DNA of 64,000 nt from a bacterium (GTDB lineage Bacteria > Pseudomonadota > Alphaproteobacteria > Rhizobiales > JAKIUO01), in assembly GCA_024228495.1 (NCBI GenBank), contig JAAETJ010001069.1, positions 1-64,000 of the forward strand. Direction: 5' to 3'. Below the pieces are notes generated by a model. It ran no database searches, was not told the DNA's origin, and saw only the letters and a program-made list of their open reading frames with translations. The position numbers and the translations under genes are program-made. This document shows, piece by piece, positions 20,337 to 30,371 of this stretch. The stretch's first letter is position 1, and every line of letters starts with the position of its first letter.

Positions 20337-21644
20337 ATGTCGGATCAAGACACATTCAATCAAGAAGCGCTGGAAAAGTGCTTTGACAATGTCAGCACAC
20401 AAACTGGCGTAGCAATGGCTGTTTCAGGCGGTCCCGACAGTATGGCGCTGTTGCTGTTGACTGATCGCTGGCGGTGCGCTCGTTTGCAGCAAGGGCAAAG
20501 CGCGCCAGATTTGACAGTTTTTACGGTTGATCATGGCTTACGCCCTGCGGCAGTCGAAGAATGTCAGTTCGTCCTCGAGAAGGCGAAAGCGCTTGGCTAT
20601 GACGCGCATATTTTGCAAAGGGAAGGCGAGCCCCCGACGACGCGCATTCAGGAAATGGCACGGAAAATTCGTTACCAGCTATTGGCAGAGGCATGCCATT
20701 TACGCGGTATCAAAATATTGATGACGGCCCATCATTTGGATGATCAGGCGGAAACGGTTTTGATGCGGCTGGCGCGTGGCAGTGGCGTGGATGGATTAAG
20801 TGCGATGGCACTGCAGAGCCAGCGCTATGGATTGCGATTGCTGCGCCCCTTGCTGGTGTTTGAAAAAACTGAGCTATTGGAACTGCTGCAGGCCAATGAC
20901 TGGAAATATATTAAAGATCCCAGCAACACTGACCCGCGTTTTGAGCGGGTTCGATTGCGCGAGCACGTCAGCGAATTGAAAAAACTGGGTCTGACTGCAA
21001 AGATGATTGGCCTGACCGCAAGGCGACTAGGTCGCGCTAAAATGGCGCTCGACGAGGCATCGAATCAGTTTTTGACCAGCCACGCCTTTGTCAGTGATTA
21101 CGGCACGGCGCGTATCGATCAGCTGGCCCTGTTTGACACCCCCGACGAGATTGCCATTCGCGCCTTGTCGAAGGTTTTGCAGGCGTGCGGTGGCTCTCAA
21201 GAGGTGCCTAACATGGCGCGACTTGAAACGCTTGTCGGCAGATTGAAAGCTGATTTTTCAACCAATCGGACACTGGCAGGGTGTCGTTTGATCGCCAAGG
21301 GTGATTTCTGGCTGATCGCGCGTGAAGCCGGCCGCATTACGGAGCTGGAAAAGCCAATTGTGCCTGGCGGATGCATGCTCTGGGATAATCGCTATATCGT
21401 ATGCGCCGGTAAAAAAGCATCCACTGAAATCATTGCTGTGCCTCTGGGGGAGGGTCGTGAATTGATTGATCTCGCGGAAGAAAGCTTGCTGAAAAATTTC
21501 CCCAAGGACGCTTTGCCAAGCTTGTTGACCTTGCGCAACAAGGGTGAAATTATTGCTGTTCCTGCCTTTGATTATTGGAAAGCGCAGGCCATCAGCGCTG
21601 GATTACAGGCAAGGTTTATCACTTCTGACGATGGTCTAGTTTGA
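20337..21644 (+). CDS. tilS: tRNA(Ile)-lysidine synthase
   Basis: AVSGGPDSMALLLL PP-loop; HHLDDQAETVLMRLARGSGVDGLSAM. Confidence 0.93.
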   Translation: MSDQDTFNQEALEKCFDNVSTQTGVAMAVSGGPDSMALLLLTDRWRCARLQQGQSAPDLTVFTVDHGLRPAAVEECQFVLEKAKALGYDAHILQREGEPPTTRIQEMARKIRYQLLAEACHLRGIKILMTAHHLDDQAETVLMRLARGSGVDGLSAMALQSQRYGLRLLRPLLVFEKTELLELLQANDWKYIKDPSNTDPRFERVRLREHVSELKKLGLTAKMIGLTARRLGRAKMALDEASNQFLTSHAFVSDYGTARIDQLALFDTPDEIAIRALSKVLQACGGSQEVPNMARLETLVGRLKADFSTNRTLAGCRLIAKGDFWLIAREAGRITELEKPIVPGGCMLWDNRYIVCAGKKASTEIIAVPLGEGRELIDLAEESLLKNFPKDALPSLLTLRNKGEIIAVPAFDYWKAQAISAGLQARFITSDDGLV

Positions 21645-22976
21645 TATTTTTTCAAGGATGGCCTTGTTGGGGAAACAGGTAACCTCATGGCCATTTATGC
21701 TTTGCCAATTGCCAATGGAGATGCGGGTTTTATATCCGATCAGTCCATCGGCTCCTCCCACATCAGCACCAATTTTTTCCAGTTTTAACTGCGCGGCTTC
21801 AACTTGGGCTCGCGAGAAGCTCGAAAGGCGTGTCCAGTCTCGTTTGAATTTCGATCCAGCTTTCATGCGATCGGCGACATGGCCGACAAACAGCGCGTAG
21901 ACATCTGATTCATTGTAAGTTTTGAGCACATAAAAATTTTCAGAGACCAAAAAGCGAGGACCAAAACGCCCGGCCGGGAGAAATAGAAAACTGTCTTTCG
22001 ACATATCAGCGTGAGCAAACGGGTGGCCATCGGTGCGCCTCATCCCCTGTTGTTGCCACGCCAAAGTTTTGATCCGTTGATCCGGCCCCTCAAGGGTGCA
22101 TGAAATATTGGCGGGTAGCTGGACTTCAAAGCCCCAGCGCCTTGCAGGGTTCCAGCCGTTCTGATTGAGAAAATTGGCAATCGAGGCGAGAGCATCTGGT
22201 ACCGATGACCAGATGTTTATGGAGCCGTCGCCATCAAAATCAACAGCATATTTCAAGAAGGCCGTAGGCATGAACTGGGGATGACCAAGGGCACCCGCCC
22301 AGGCACTTTTCATGGTGCGCGCCGTGATATGCTTTTGTTGCAAAATGGTCAGTGCCGCCAGCAGTTCTTTTTCAAACAGAGCTTTGCGGCGTCCCATAAA
22401 GGCCTGCGTGGCCAGCACTTCAATGGCACGATAGGGAAGTCTGGCCCGACCAAACGCGGTTTCCTTGCCCCAGATGGCAATTATGACTTCTCGCGGGACT
22501 CCATAGCGTTGCTCTATCTTGTCAAGGGAGTGTTGCCATTTGACGAGCTGTTTGCGTCCCTCGGCAATATTATAGTTTAGTGATCTTGCTTTAAAATATC
22601 CGCCAGGCGCGCGAAATTCACTTTGAACGGGCGGTTTGCGGCGCGGCGCATGGCCTGGCGGACGCAAATCGGGCAGGGACCAGTTGAGCTTGACGTGCTT
22701 GAAGGCATATTGATAAGTGGCGCGCGAAATATTTTTCGAGCGGGCTTTTTGCCAAAGTGGACCTTTGATCCAGTCTGTGAACGCGTGCTCGATCTGGGCC
22801 TTGGATGAGCGTGCAACCGCCGTGGCGTTTTGGGTGACAAGCGAGACAAGCAGACATAAAATAAACCTGGTGATGGTTCTGGTTTTCATAGCGAGGTTCC
22901 GGGCAATATTTTGGGCAAAGGTTCCAGTGTTTGTGTTCTTGTTTGACGGATCAATGTGGTCAAAAGCAAGTTTCAA
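21636..22976 (-). CDS. lytic murein transglycosylase (MltB family) with C-terminal peptidoglycan-binding region
   Basis: [56 protein letters not shown]. Confidence 0.92.
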   Translation of the reverse strand: MKLAFDHIDPSNKNTNTGTFAQNIARNLAMKTRTITRFILCLLVSLVTQNATAVARSSKAQIEHAFTDWIKGPLWQKARSKNISRATYQYAFKHVKLNWSLPDLRPPGHAPRRKPPVQSEFRAPGGYFKARSLNYNIAEGRKQLVKWQHSLDKIEQRYGVPREVIIAIWGKETAFGRARLPYRAIEVLATQAFMGRRKALFEKELLAALTILQQKHITARTMKSAWAGALGHPQFMPTAFLKYAVDFDGDGSINIWSSVPDALASIANFLNQNGWNPARRWGFEVQLPANISCTLEGPDQRIKTLAWQQQGMRRTDGHPFAHADMSKDSFLFLPAGRFGPRFLVSENFYVLKTYNESDVYALFVGHVADRMKAGSKFKRDWTRLSSFSRAQVEAAQLKLEKIGADVGGADGLIGYKTRISIGNWQSINGHEVTCFPNKAILEKISN

Positions 22977-23006
22977 TATGGTTTTTTCAATGAGGGGAAA
23001 ATTTTA

Positions 23007-23528
23007 ATGCCATTATATGGGTTGGACGGGATTGAAGTAGAGCTGCCAGACGATGATTATTATATCGCGCCAACGGCGGCCCTGATTGGTAAAATACGTC
23101 TTTTGCCCGGTGCCAATATCTGGTTCGGCGTGGTGATGCGCGGCGATAATGAGCTAATTGAAATTGGCAATCGCTCCAATGTGCAAGACGGCACGGTCTG
23201 TCATACGGATATAGGATATCCGCTGACCATTGGTGATGACTGTACGGTGGGTCATCGCGCGGTTTTGCATGGCTGTACGGTAGGCGATAATTCTCTGATC
23301 GGCATAAATGCGGTGTTGCTGAACGGCTCAAAAATCGGCAAGAACTGTGTCATAGGCGCGGGGGCGTTGATCACTGAAAACAAGGAGATCCCTGACGGTT
23401 CACTGGTGGTTGGGGCGCCGGGGCGGGTCATGCGCCAATTAAAGTCCTTTGAAATCGACGCCATCAAGGCATCAGCTGCCCACTATGTTGAGAATAGCGG
23501 ACGCTATAAAAGCGGCTTGACGAGCTAG
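23007..23528 (+). CDS. gamma-carbonic anhydrase family protein (hexapeptide repeat)
   Basis: [54 protein letters not shown] left-handed beta-helix. Confidence 0.92.
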   Translation: MPLYGLDGIEVELPDDDYYIAPTAALIGKIRLLPGANIWFGVVMRGDNELIEIGNRSNVQDGTVCHTDIGYPLTIGDDCTVGHRAVLHGCTVGDNSLIGINAVLLNGSKIGKNCVIGAGALITENKEIPDGSLVVGAPGRVMRQLKSFEIDAIKASAAHYVENSGRYKSGLTS

Positions 23529-23546
23529 CATTGCTGGCAAACAGGG

Positions 23547-25469
23547 TTAGTCATCAAGGTCACTCTCGATATTGGGCAGGTTGCCATTGTGGCGGAGCAG
23601 GCTTTGTAACTCGACAAGTACCTGTTGCCAGTTGCCCAAGATTTCAACCAGCCTCTCTTCTTGAGCCTTGCACGCGCACGCGAAAATATTGAGATCACCA
23701 TTATGGATGACGCAGCTAATCGCGATATTGCCGGGATCGACGGGTTTGAACCCTTGATAGAGCACGGTTGGTGAGGCGAGAAAACTGGTATTGAACGCCT
23801 TGTTATGCATGCAGGTCCAGCCTGTAGATTCGAACAGAGCCAGCGCATCGTTGATCTCTAGTTGGGATAGGCCTCCAGAGGTCATGCGAGTCAGGAAATC
23901 CGCTTGAAAATCTTCTGGGTGGCGATTGTATATATTTAGCAATTCGGCCATATGCTGCTCGGCGACATCGCCCTTGCGGCATTCCTTGATGCGGACTTCA
24001 TGTTGCAGAGCAGCCTTTTTGAGGGCCTGGTATTTGTCACGGCTGTCTGCGCCGGTGTTGAGCATTGTGTTAACAAAATCAATTAGTTCCGATGTCAGAA
24101 CCCATAAAGACTGCACGCGGCCAAATGCAAAGTGGCGCATGGTGATATTTTGACCAACAGCAGCTGGGCGTCCAAACAGTCGCCAATGGGTAAGCTGCAA
24201 GGCGCATTGCGCAAAGGCGTCAGGAGAAATGCCATTTTGAGCCAGCAATTTAATATCGAACTCGGTGAATTGCAGGATCTTTGAAGCGATTTCTTGTTGG
24301 CGCTTTTTATACGATCTGGCTGCCCGCATGATTTTTTTCTGGAAGGCCGGGGTGAGATCAAAGGTCAGGTTTTTGCTCAGCGGCGTGCCTTGATCGCTGG
24401 CGCCAGAATATTGATCAATGCTTTGGGGATCAATACCCAGAATATAATCGAGAAAATCAACAATGGTGGCGCGATCCAGACCAGAGTGCTCTATATTGAG
24501 GCCGGCAAAACCATCGTTGAAGATGATAAATTGCAAGGATTTGTCAAACCAGCGATTGCCACTATCTCCGCTCAACAGCTGTTGGCAGGCGGCCAGATTA
24601 TCATCGGGTTTGCATTCTTCGAGTTGAATAGAAAATAGTGCGGTCTCGATCAGCTCCAGATTGAAGGCATTATTTTGTGAGCCTTGTATCAAGCTCTTGC
24701 GGGTGCGCGCCCAATCGGTTCGCGGCAGTGTGGTCAAATGGCCAATTGATCGCCCGCTTGATTGTTCGTCAAGGCTGCTATCGACAATCACTTCAAGGCC
24801 TTTTTCAATATCCTTGAGCGAATGGGGGTGGCCATCTCTCGAGATCAGCTCAAGCAGATAAATATTGCTCCGGCAAAAGACTACAATGTGGCGCGGCATT
24901 GATGAGTTGGCATCCATCCCCTTAATAGGGCTGGCACCACGTAAACTGTCGGTTTGTTCACCCGGAATCCGGGTGGTCGAAAACAGGTTTTTGAGTTGTT
25001 TTTCACACAAGATTGTGTGCCGTTTGGTGGCGATGGGTGTATGACCTTGATCAAGCACCAGCTTGTAGTTTAGCGCGGCAGCAATGAGCGCGGCAGTACG
25101 TTTGATACGGTCGGCCTCACCATGACGGAACAGGCAGAAAAAATTATCATTGATGGCGGTGGAACTGCGCTTTGCAAGAAAGCGGCTTGTCCAATAGTCA
25201 TTGAGCCAATGATTGTCATCATCCATGTCGGCCATGCTTTGCAAGCGCGCATGAAGCTGGCTGCCAAGCCCCTGTGGCTCGATGAAGGCGTTAAGGGCTG
25301 TGCGTGATTTGGCGCGCTGTTCATTGGTGAGAAATGGCGTAAACCAACGCGTCAGACAATCGGCTGAACTGGCAAGAGATGGCAGGGGGAGATGTGGAAG
25401 GGTTTTAGTCTCCTCGTTCGTTTTTCCTGCGGTGTCATCTTTTTCCATTTCTGGCTCATACTTGTTCAT
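23547..25469 (-). CDS. choline/carnitine O-acyltransferase family protein
   Basis: LPHLPLPSL N-terminus; SGNRWFDKSLQFIIFNDGFAGLNIEHSGLDRATIVDFLDYI (family signature including EH catalytic motif); FAFGRVQSLW..TSELIDFV; colinear with remembered eukaryotic carnitine acetyltransferase. Confidence 0.87.
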   Translation of the reverse strand: MNKYEPEMEKDDTAGKTNEETKTLPHLPLPSLASSADCLTRWFTPFLTNEQRAKSRTALNAFIEPQGLGSQLHARLQSMADMDDDNHWLNDYWTSRFLAKRSSTAINDNFFCLFRHGEADRIKRTAALIAAALNYKLVLDQGHTPIATKRHTILCEKQLKNLFSTTRIPGEQTDSLRGASPIKGMDANSSMPRHIVVFCRSNIYLLELISRDGHPHSLKDIEKGLEVIVDSSLDEQSSGRSIGHLTTLPRTDWARTRKSLIQGSQNNAFNLELIETALFSIQLEECKPDDNLAACQQLLSGDSGNRWFDKSLQFIIFNDGFAGLNIEHSGLDRATIVDFLDYILGIDPQSIDQYSGASDQGTPLSKNLTFDLTPAFQKKIMRAARSYKKRQQEIASKILQFTEFDIKLLAQNGISPDAFAQCALQLTHWRLFGRPAAVGQNITMRHFAFGRVQSLWVLTSELIDFVNTMLNTGADSRDKYQALKKAALQHEVRIKECRKGDVAEQHMAELLNIYNRHPEDFQADFLTRMTSGGLSQLEINDALALFESTGWTCMHNKAFNTSFLASPTVLYQGFKPVDPGNIAISCVIHNGDLNIFACACKAQEERLVEILGNWQQVLVELQSLLRHNGNLPNIESDLDD

Positions 25470-25650
25470 TTACACAACAGACCTAACCATACAACAACGT
25501 AACGACCACCCGCTTGCCTTTACCGTTGTGGCTATGATGAGTGCCAACGGCGAATAACAGGCAGGTTGTTTTTACACTGCCAAAGGTTAAAATAAGTGTA
25601 CCATTTTTTGAATGCGACAATTTCTGGTTCGCTCAGCTTAGGAACAAGAC

Positions 25651-26040
25651 GTGACAGATTTTTTACAATATCTCCAGTCCATAAGCGAGAAAATACAAAC
25701 TATCGAGGCCGTTGAGGCCCTGGAGCACCATAAAGCTACGGATATTGGCTTTGTTGATCTGCGCGATGGCTTTGAGCTGCGCGAACATGGCCTGATCCCG
25801 GGGGCCATGCATTGCCCGCGCGGCTCGCTGGAATTTCGTATTTCTGCTAACAGCGAATATCATCATGATTTTTTCACCGGCTTCAAGCGCTTTGTTTTTT
25901 ATTGTTCTCATGGCCAGCGCTCGATTTTGGCCACGCATACGGCGCAAAACCTGGGTCTTCCAAATGTCAGCCATATACGCGGCGGCATGATTGCATGGGT
26001 AAAAGCTGGAGGCGCTGTTGAGCGCTGGACTGGCGCGTGA
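25651..26040 (+). CDS. rhodanese-like domain protein
   Basis: VDLRDGFELREHGLIPGAMHCPRGSLEF, VFYCSHGQRSILAT active-site Cys loop, HIRGGMIAWVKAGG. Confidence 0.92.
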   Translation: MTDFLQYLQSISEKIQTIEAVEALEHHKATDIGFVDLRDGFELREHGLIPGAMHCPRGSLEFRISANSEYHHDFFTGFKRFVFYCSHGQRSILATHTAQNLGLPNVSHIRGGMIAWVKAGGAVERWTGA

Positions 26041-26957
26041 GCAACGGTAACCAGTTGAGCTGGTTCAGTTTCGCCCCGCTCCTTTTTGTTCTCATGTGGG
26101 CGACCGGTTTTATCGGCGCCAAATATGGTTTGCCCCATGCGGGACCCTTGAGCTTTTTGAGTGTGCGCTATGTGATCGTCATTGTGATTTTACTGGTGGT
26201 GGCTTTGTTGGCGCGTGCACCTTGGCCGGGTTCACCAGCGGCATTTATGCACGCTATATTTTCAGGGTTCTTGTTGCACGGTGTCTATCTTGGCGGCGTG
26301 TTTTTGGCCATCTCGCTTGGTATGTCGGCAGGCATCAGCGCCTTGATTGTTGGATTGCAGCCTCTTTTGACATCCGTTTTGTCGGGACCGCTGCTAAAGG
26401 AGCGGATCACGTCCCTGCACTGGCTGGGGGTGATGTTCGGTCTTATCGGCATGTCCTTGGTTTTATGGCCCAGAATATCGGGGAGCGGACAAGGGATCAG
26501 CTCCTTGTCATTGGCGGCATTGGTGGCCGCTTTTGTTGCATTGTTTGGCATGACCCTTGGCACAATCTACCAAAAGGCTTTTGTGGTAAAATATGATTTG
26601 CGTACGGGTGGCGTTTTACAAAATATCGGCGCTCTTGTGCCAACGGGGATAGCCGTTTATCTGTTGGAAGGCTTTGACATCACATGGACATGGGAATTTA
26701 TCGGTGCCTTGTCGTGGCTGGTGCTGGTTTTGTCAATCGGTGCCATTTCTCTTTTGATGCTGATCATTCGCCATGGAGATGTTTCCAAAGTTTCCACGCT
26801 GTTTTATCTCGTGCCACCCGTCACGGTCGTTATGGCGTTTTTTTTATTTGGTGAGCAGATAAACCTGATACAAGCGGTCGGGATTGCTCTGGCCGTTTTC
26901 GGAGTAGGCATGACCCGAAAATCGGCGAAACCATCGAATACCGGAGCGATCAAGTGA
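26037..26957 (+). CDS. EamA/DMT-family transporter
   Basis: About 10 TM segments; FVLMWATGFIGAKYGLP; LLKERITSLHWLGVMFGLIGMSLVL; LFGEQINLIQAVGIALAVFGV. Confidence 0.88.
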   Translation: MSNGNQLSWFSFAPLLFVLMWATGFIGAKYGLPHAGPLSFLSVRYVIVIVILLVVALLARAPWPGSPAAFMHAIFSGFLLHGVYLGGVFLAISLGMSAGISALIVGLQPLLTSVLSGPLLKERITSLHWLGVMFGLIGMSLVLWPRISGSGQGISSLSLAALVAAFVALFGMTLGTIYQKAFVVKYDLRTGGVLQNIGALVPTGIAVYLLEGFDITWTWEFIGALSWLVLVLSIGAISLLMLIIRHGDVSKVSTLFYLVPPVTVVMAFFLFGEQINLIQAVGIALAVFGVGMTRKSAKPSNTGAIK

Positions 26958-26976
26958 CAAGAGGAGCAGACCTGAT

Positions 26977-27858
26977 ATGAGTGGGTTAAATCCCCTTCGC
27001 AGTGTTCTTTATGTGCCCGGTGATAATGAGCGGGCCATGACCAAATCGGCCGGTTTGACGGTTGATGCGATCATATATGATCTTGAAGATGCTGTTGCCC
27101 CTGCAAACAAGCAAGCGGCGCGCGCGCGCGTATGCCGGGCGGTTACCACAAGAGATCAGGATCAGCACGTTATAGCAATCCGTATCAATGATCTTGCCAG
27201 CAATGAGGGTGCCGAAGATTTGCAAGCAGTGCTTGGCGCTGCACCAGATGTACTTGTGTTGCCCAAGGTGCAAACGGCGCAGGATATTGAACACCTTCAT
27301 GCGAGGATAAAATCGTCTGGGGATCAAGGAATGGATCGCGCCCTTGAGATATGGGCGATGATCGAAACGCCATCGGCGATCCTCAATATCAAAGAAATAG
27401 CGGAGCGCTCGCGTATCCAGGGATACCGTCTTGGTGCATTGGTATTGGGCACAAATGATCTGGCCAAGCTGACCGGTGTGAGGCTCGATATGATGGCCTC
27501 CTGGCTGATGGATTGTGTGCTGGTCGCCAAAGCTTATGGCTTGCCGATCATTGACGGGGTTTTTAATAATTATTCTGATCAAGAAGGTTTTGCTGCGGCA
27601 TGTGAACAAGGGCGTGATATGGGGTTTGATGGTAAGACCCTTATTCATCCTTCACAGATCGCCAGTGCCAATCAAGTGTTCGCGCCGAGTAAAGTTCAGT
27701 TGCAAGAGGCATGTGAAGTGGTAGCATTATTCGAGCGTGAAGGGCATGAGAATATGAATGTACTTGAGCTTGATGGCCGCATGGTGGAGCGCTTGCATTA
27801 TCTGATGGCTAAAAAGACGTTGAAAATAGCGCAGATGATCAAGGAGCAAACGGCATGA
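26977..27858 (+). CDS. HpcH/HpaI aldolase / CoA ester lyase (CitE-like)
   Basis: RSVLYVPGDNERAMTKSAGLTVDAIIYDLEDAVAPANK; VRINDL-type motif; MGFDGKTLIHPSQIASANQVFAPS. Confidence 0.92.
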   Translation: MSGLNPLRSVLYVPGDNERAMTKSAGLTVDAIIYDLEDAVAPANKQAARARVCRAVTTRDQDQHVIAIRINDLASNEGAEDLQAVLGAAPDVLVLPKVQTAQDIEHLHARIKSSGDQGMDRALEIWAMIETPSAILNIKEIAERSRIQGYRLGALVLGTNDLAKLTGVRLDMMASWLMDCVLVAKAYGLPIIDGVFNNYSDQEGFAAACEQGRDMGFDGKTLIHPSQIASANQVFAPSKVQLQEACEVVALFEREGHENMNVLELDGRMVERLHYLMAKKTLKIAQMIKEQTA

Positions 27859-28175
27859 AATTAGCGCGTGCGCAGTCCATTGGAGCAGGAGCAGGGTTTG
27901 CGGATGCGCTGTTTGCCGATCTTGCCGAGCAGGTTGACAAGCTGCCGCTTGAGCGCTTTTGCTCCAACGGAGGCTGGCCGTTGAACGTCAAAATCAGCAC
28001 CATTGCCATTTTGGAAGATCGCCCGCAAATATTTAAAGTTATTGTCTATATTGGCTTTACTGAAACGGGCGCTGCCTGCTGCTCTGGCGATAATTTCGAA
28101 CAAGAGCATTTCGAGGAACTGTTACTCGAAATCGATAAAACAGGCTGGACGTGCGATATCCTTGCCACCGTTTAA
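27855..28175 (+). CDS. hypothetical protein, 106 aa, overlapping the CitE-like stop codon
   Basis: ATG overlaps upstream stop (ATGA-type coupling); no family recognised. Confidence 0.55.
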   Translation: MKLARAQSIGAGAGFADALFADLAEQVDKLPLERFCSNGGWPLNVKISTIAILEDRPQIFKVIVYIGFTETGAACCSGDNFEQEHFEELLLEIDKTGWTCDILATV

Positions 28176-28191
28176 TCGGCGTTGCCCATTA

Positions 28192-29586
28192 TTATTGAAT
28201 AATAGTTTTCGATGAGCGTTTGGTATGCGATTTTCGTTTTTTGCGCCATCTGCGTCCCAGTTCATCAAGGGTTAGGATCCATGCGTCCGGTCCCTTGTCG
28301 CGGCGCCAGCTCGCACCAGTGGCCACCAGTTTGCCATTTGGCAATTTCGATAGCCCATATAGCTGATCTGACTTGCCTTCAAAAGAGCGCCTCCATATCA
28401 GTTTTCCGTGCTTGTTGAGACGCAACATCCAAGCGGTTCGAACCGTAATTACAGCCAGATTTTTGGTGGTGCCACCCGCCAGCGCCAGATGCCCGTTAGG
28501 CAGAGCAATCAGCGCCTCGGTGTGATCGTCTCCCGAACCGCCAAGGCGCTTTTCCCAGATCAGCTCACCTGTACCATTGAGCTTGGCAACCCAGATATCA
28601 CGGCCAGTGATGCTGTTTTGTTCAAGTTTCCAGCCAGCGATGGCCAGTTGGTCTTGTTCTAGCTGGGTGATCGCGCGGGCGACATTTTCGGCCGAGCGAT
28701 AGGTTTTGTTCCATAAGGTTTTACCCTTTGGGTCCAGTTGTACGGCCCATGAATTGGTCTTGGCATTTTTATCGGCCTTGGTGCCGCCTGCCGCTGTTAT
28801 CCGGCCATCTGAGCGAATGGTGAGCGCACGCAGCCAGTCGCGGCCCTTGGTGCCAATGGTACGCTCCCAGATCTTCTTGCCCTTACCATTTAGACAAAAC
28901 AGCCAGCCATCAGCATCTCCTGGACCTGCTGATTTGGTGTAACCAGCGACAACGATTTGACCCTTGGGGCTAACTTTAATAGCGTAGGGAATATCATATT
29001 TTGAGCCGCCAAATGTTTTGCGCCATACAAGACTGCCGTTTTTATTGTGGCGCATGATCAGCGCATCGCCTTGACTATTTGGGGTGGGTTGGCTGATGGC
29101 TGCGGTGACAAAGCCTCCATCGGGTAAAACGGCTACGGATGTCGCCATATCGCGCTGGTCGCCGCCATAGGTCTTTTGCCACAATAATGTACCAGAGGCA
29201 TCGAGCCGCAATAACAATATATCGGCATCACCATTTTTTTTGGAGCGTGTATAGCCAACAGAGATGGTGCTGCCATCACGAAAAGAGGCGATCGCGAAAT
29301 TGGTTTCGCGTTTGGGGCCACCAAAAAAACGCTCCCAGTTTTCGTTGGCGCGAGGGTCGCTTATTTTGCGATCTGTGTTGTTGGCAGGAGAGGCGGCGGC
29401 ACACAAAACGGTCATGAGGCTGAACAATAAGGCGAGCGATGAGGCGGCAAAGCGCAGCCTTGAGGCACAGCTCAAGCGAGGCTTTGTTCCTCTATCAAGG
29501 TCAAACTGTTGCGGTTGTTCCTTCATACAATCTCCAGGTCGGGACCATTTGCGGTCAATGTTCACCAGCTTCTTCATTTGCCTCAT
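28192..29586 (-). CDS. secreted beta-propeller-like repeat protein (SBBP/PQQ-like)
   Basis: Signal-like hydrophobic N-terminus; repeated blocks W.K.(Y/F)GG....AI....G....AG.T blocks, e.g. LLWQKTYGGDQRDMATSVAVLPDGGFVTAA, LVWRKTFGGSKYDIPYAIKVSPKGQIVVAGYT. Confidence 0.75.
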   Translation of the reverse strand: MRQMKKLVNIDRKWSRPGDCMKEQPQQFDLDRGTKPRLSCASRLRFAASSLALLFSLMTVLCAAASPANNTDRKISDPRANENWERFFGGPKRETNFAIASFRDGSTISVGYTRSKKNGDADILLLRLDASGTLLWQKTYGGDQRDMATSVAVLPDGGFVTAAISQPTPNSQGDALIMRHNKNGSLVWRKTFGGSKYDIPYAIKVSPKGQIVVAGYTKSAGPGDADGWLFCLNGKGKKIWERTIGTKGRDWLRALTIRSDGRITAAGGTKADKNAKTNSWAVQLDPKGKTLWNKTYRSAENVARAITQLEQDQLAIAGWKLEQNSITGRDIWVAKLNGTGELIWEKRLGGSGDDHTEALIALPNGHLALAGGTTKNLAVITVRTAWMLRLNKHGKLIWRRSFEGKSDQLYGLSKLPNGKLVATGASWRRDKGPDAWILTLDELGRRWRKKRKSHTKRSSKTIIQ

Positions 29587-29750
29587 TGGCTAGCCAGCCA
29601 TTCTCATGGATGGTGTCCTTCGGCAAAGGCCAACCTGTTTATAAGTTTCTACCTTGACACTGTTTGTTCAAAATACGGCACCAGCATGGCTGAAAGTGTC
29701 ACGGGCCACTGATTAGCACGTATGGTTCGATTAGCCACAGGACATCTAGT

Positions 29751-30371
29751 TTATTTTGGCTGCAGGGCGACCAGATAGCGCTCGATTTCATCGCTTGTGC
29801 GAATGATAGGGGCAAGATCGCGCTCATTTTTTGCCAGACCGATACTGCCTTCAACGCATGCCAGAATAAAGGTGGCGACCGAAAGGGGATCTATTTCTTC
29901 AATGATATTGCCAGCCTCAATGCCGCGCTTGAGTACCCCGACAATGGCTTCATGCCATAGATGGAATATTTTATTGATGTGAAGACGAAACTCTTCATTG
30001 ATCGGTGACATTTCCTGCGCAAGATTATTGAGCGGACATCCCAGCATAAGCATTTCCATGCCATAACATTCAGCCGCTTTTTCGAGGGCATCCTGGATGG
30101 CATTGACCGGCTCGTTCGAGTGATTTAGGGTGTTGAGCCAGATTTCGGTAATTTTGCCGTGGATCAATTCATCAACCACGGCCACACCGAGCGCCTGCTT
30201 GCTGGTAAAATGGTGATAGAAAGCCCCTTTGGTGAGAGTGGTTTTTTCGAGAATAGTATCCACCCTCATGCCTTGAAATCCGTGTTTGTGAATTTCATGA
30301 AAGGCGGCCTCCAGCAAGCGTTGGCGGGCATTGGGTTTTTGTGTTTTCGATATGGTGAGTTGATCATTCAT
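29751..30371 (-). CDS. TetR/AcrR-family transcriptional regulator
   Basis: RQRLLEAAFHEIHKHGFQGMRVDTILEKTTLTKGAFYHHFTSKQALGVAVVDELI HTH. Confidence 0.92.
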   Translation of the reverse strand: MNDQLTISKTQKPNARQRLLEAAFHEIHKHGFQGMRVDTILEKTTLTKGAFYHHFTSKQALGVAVVDELIHGKITEIWLNTLNHSNEPVNAIQDALEKAAECYGMEMLMLGCPLNNLAQEMSPINEEFRLHINKIFHLWHEAIVGVLKRGIEAGNIIEEIDPLSVATFILACVEGSIGLAKNERDLAPIIRTSDEIERYLVALQPK

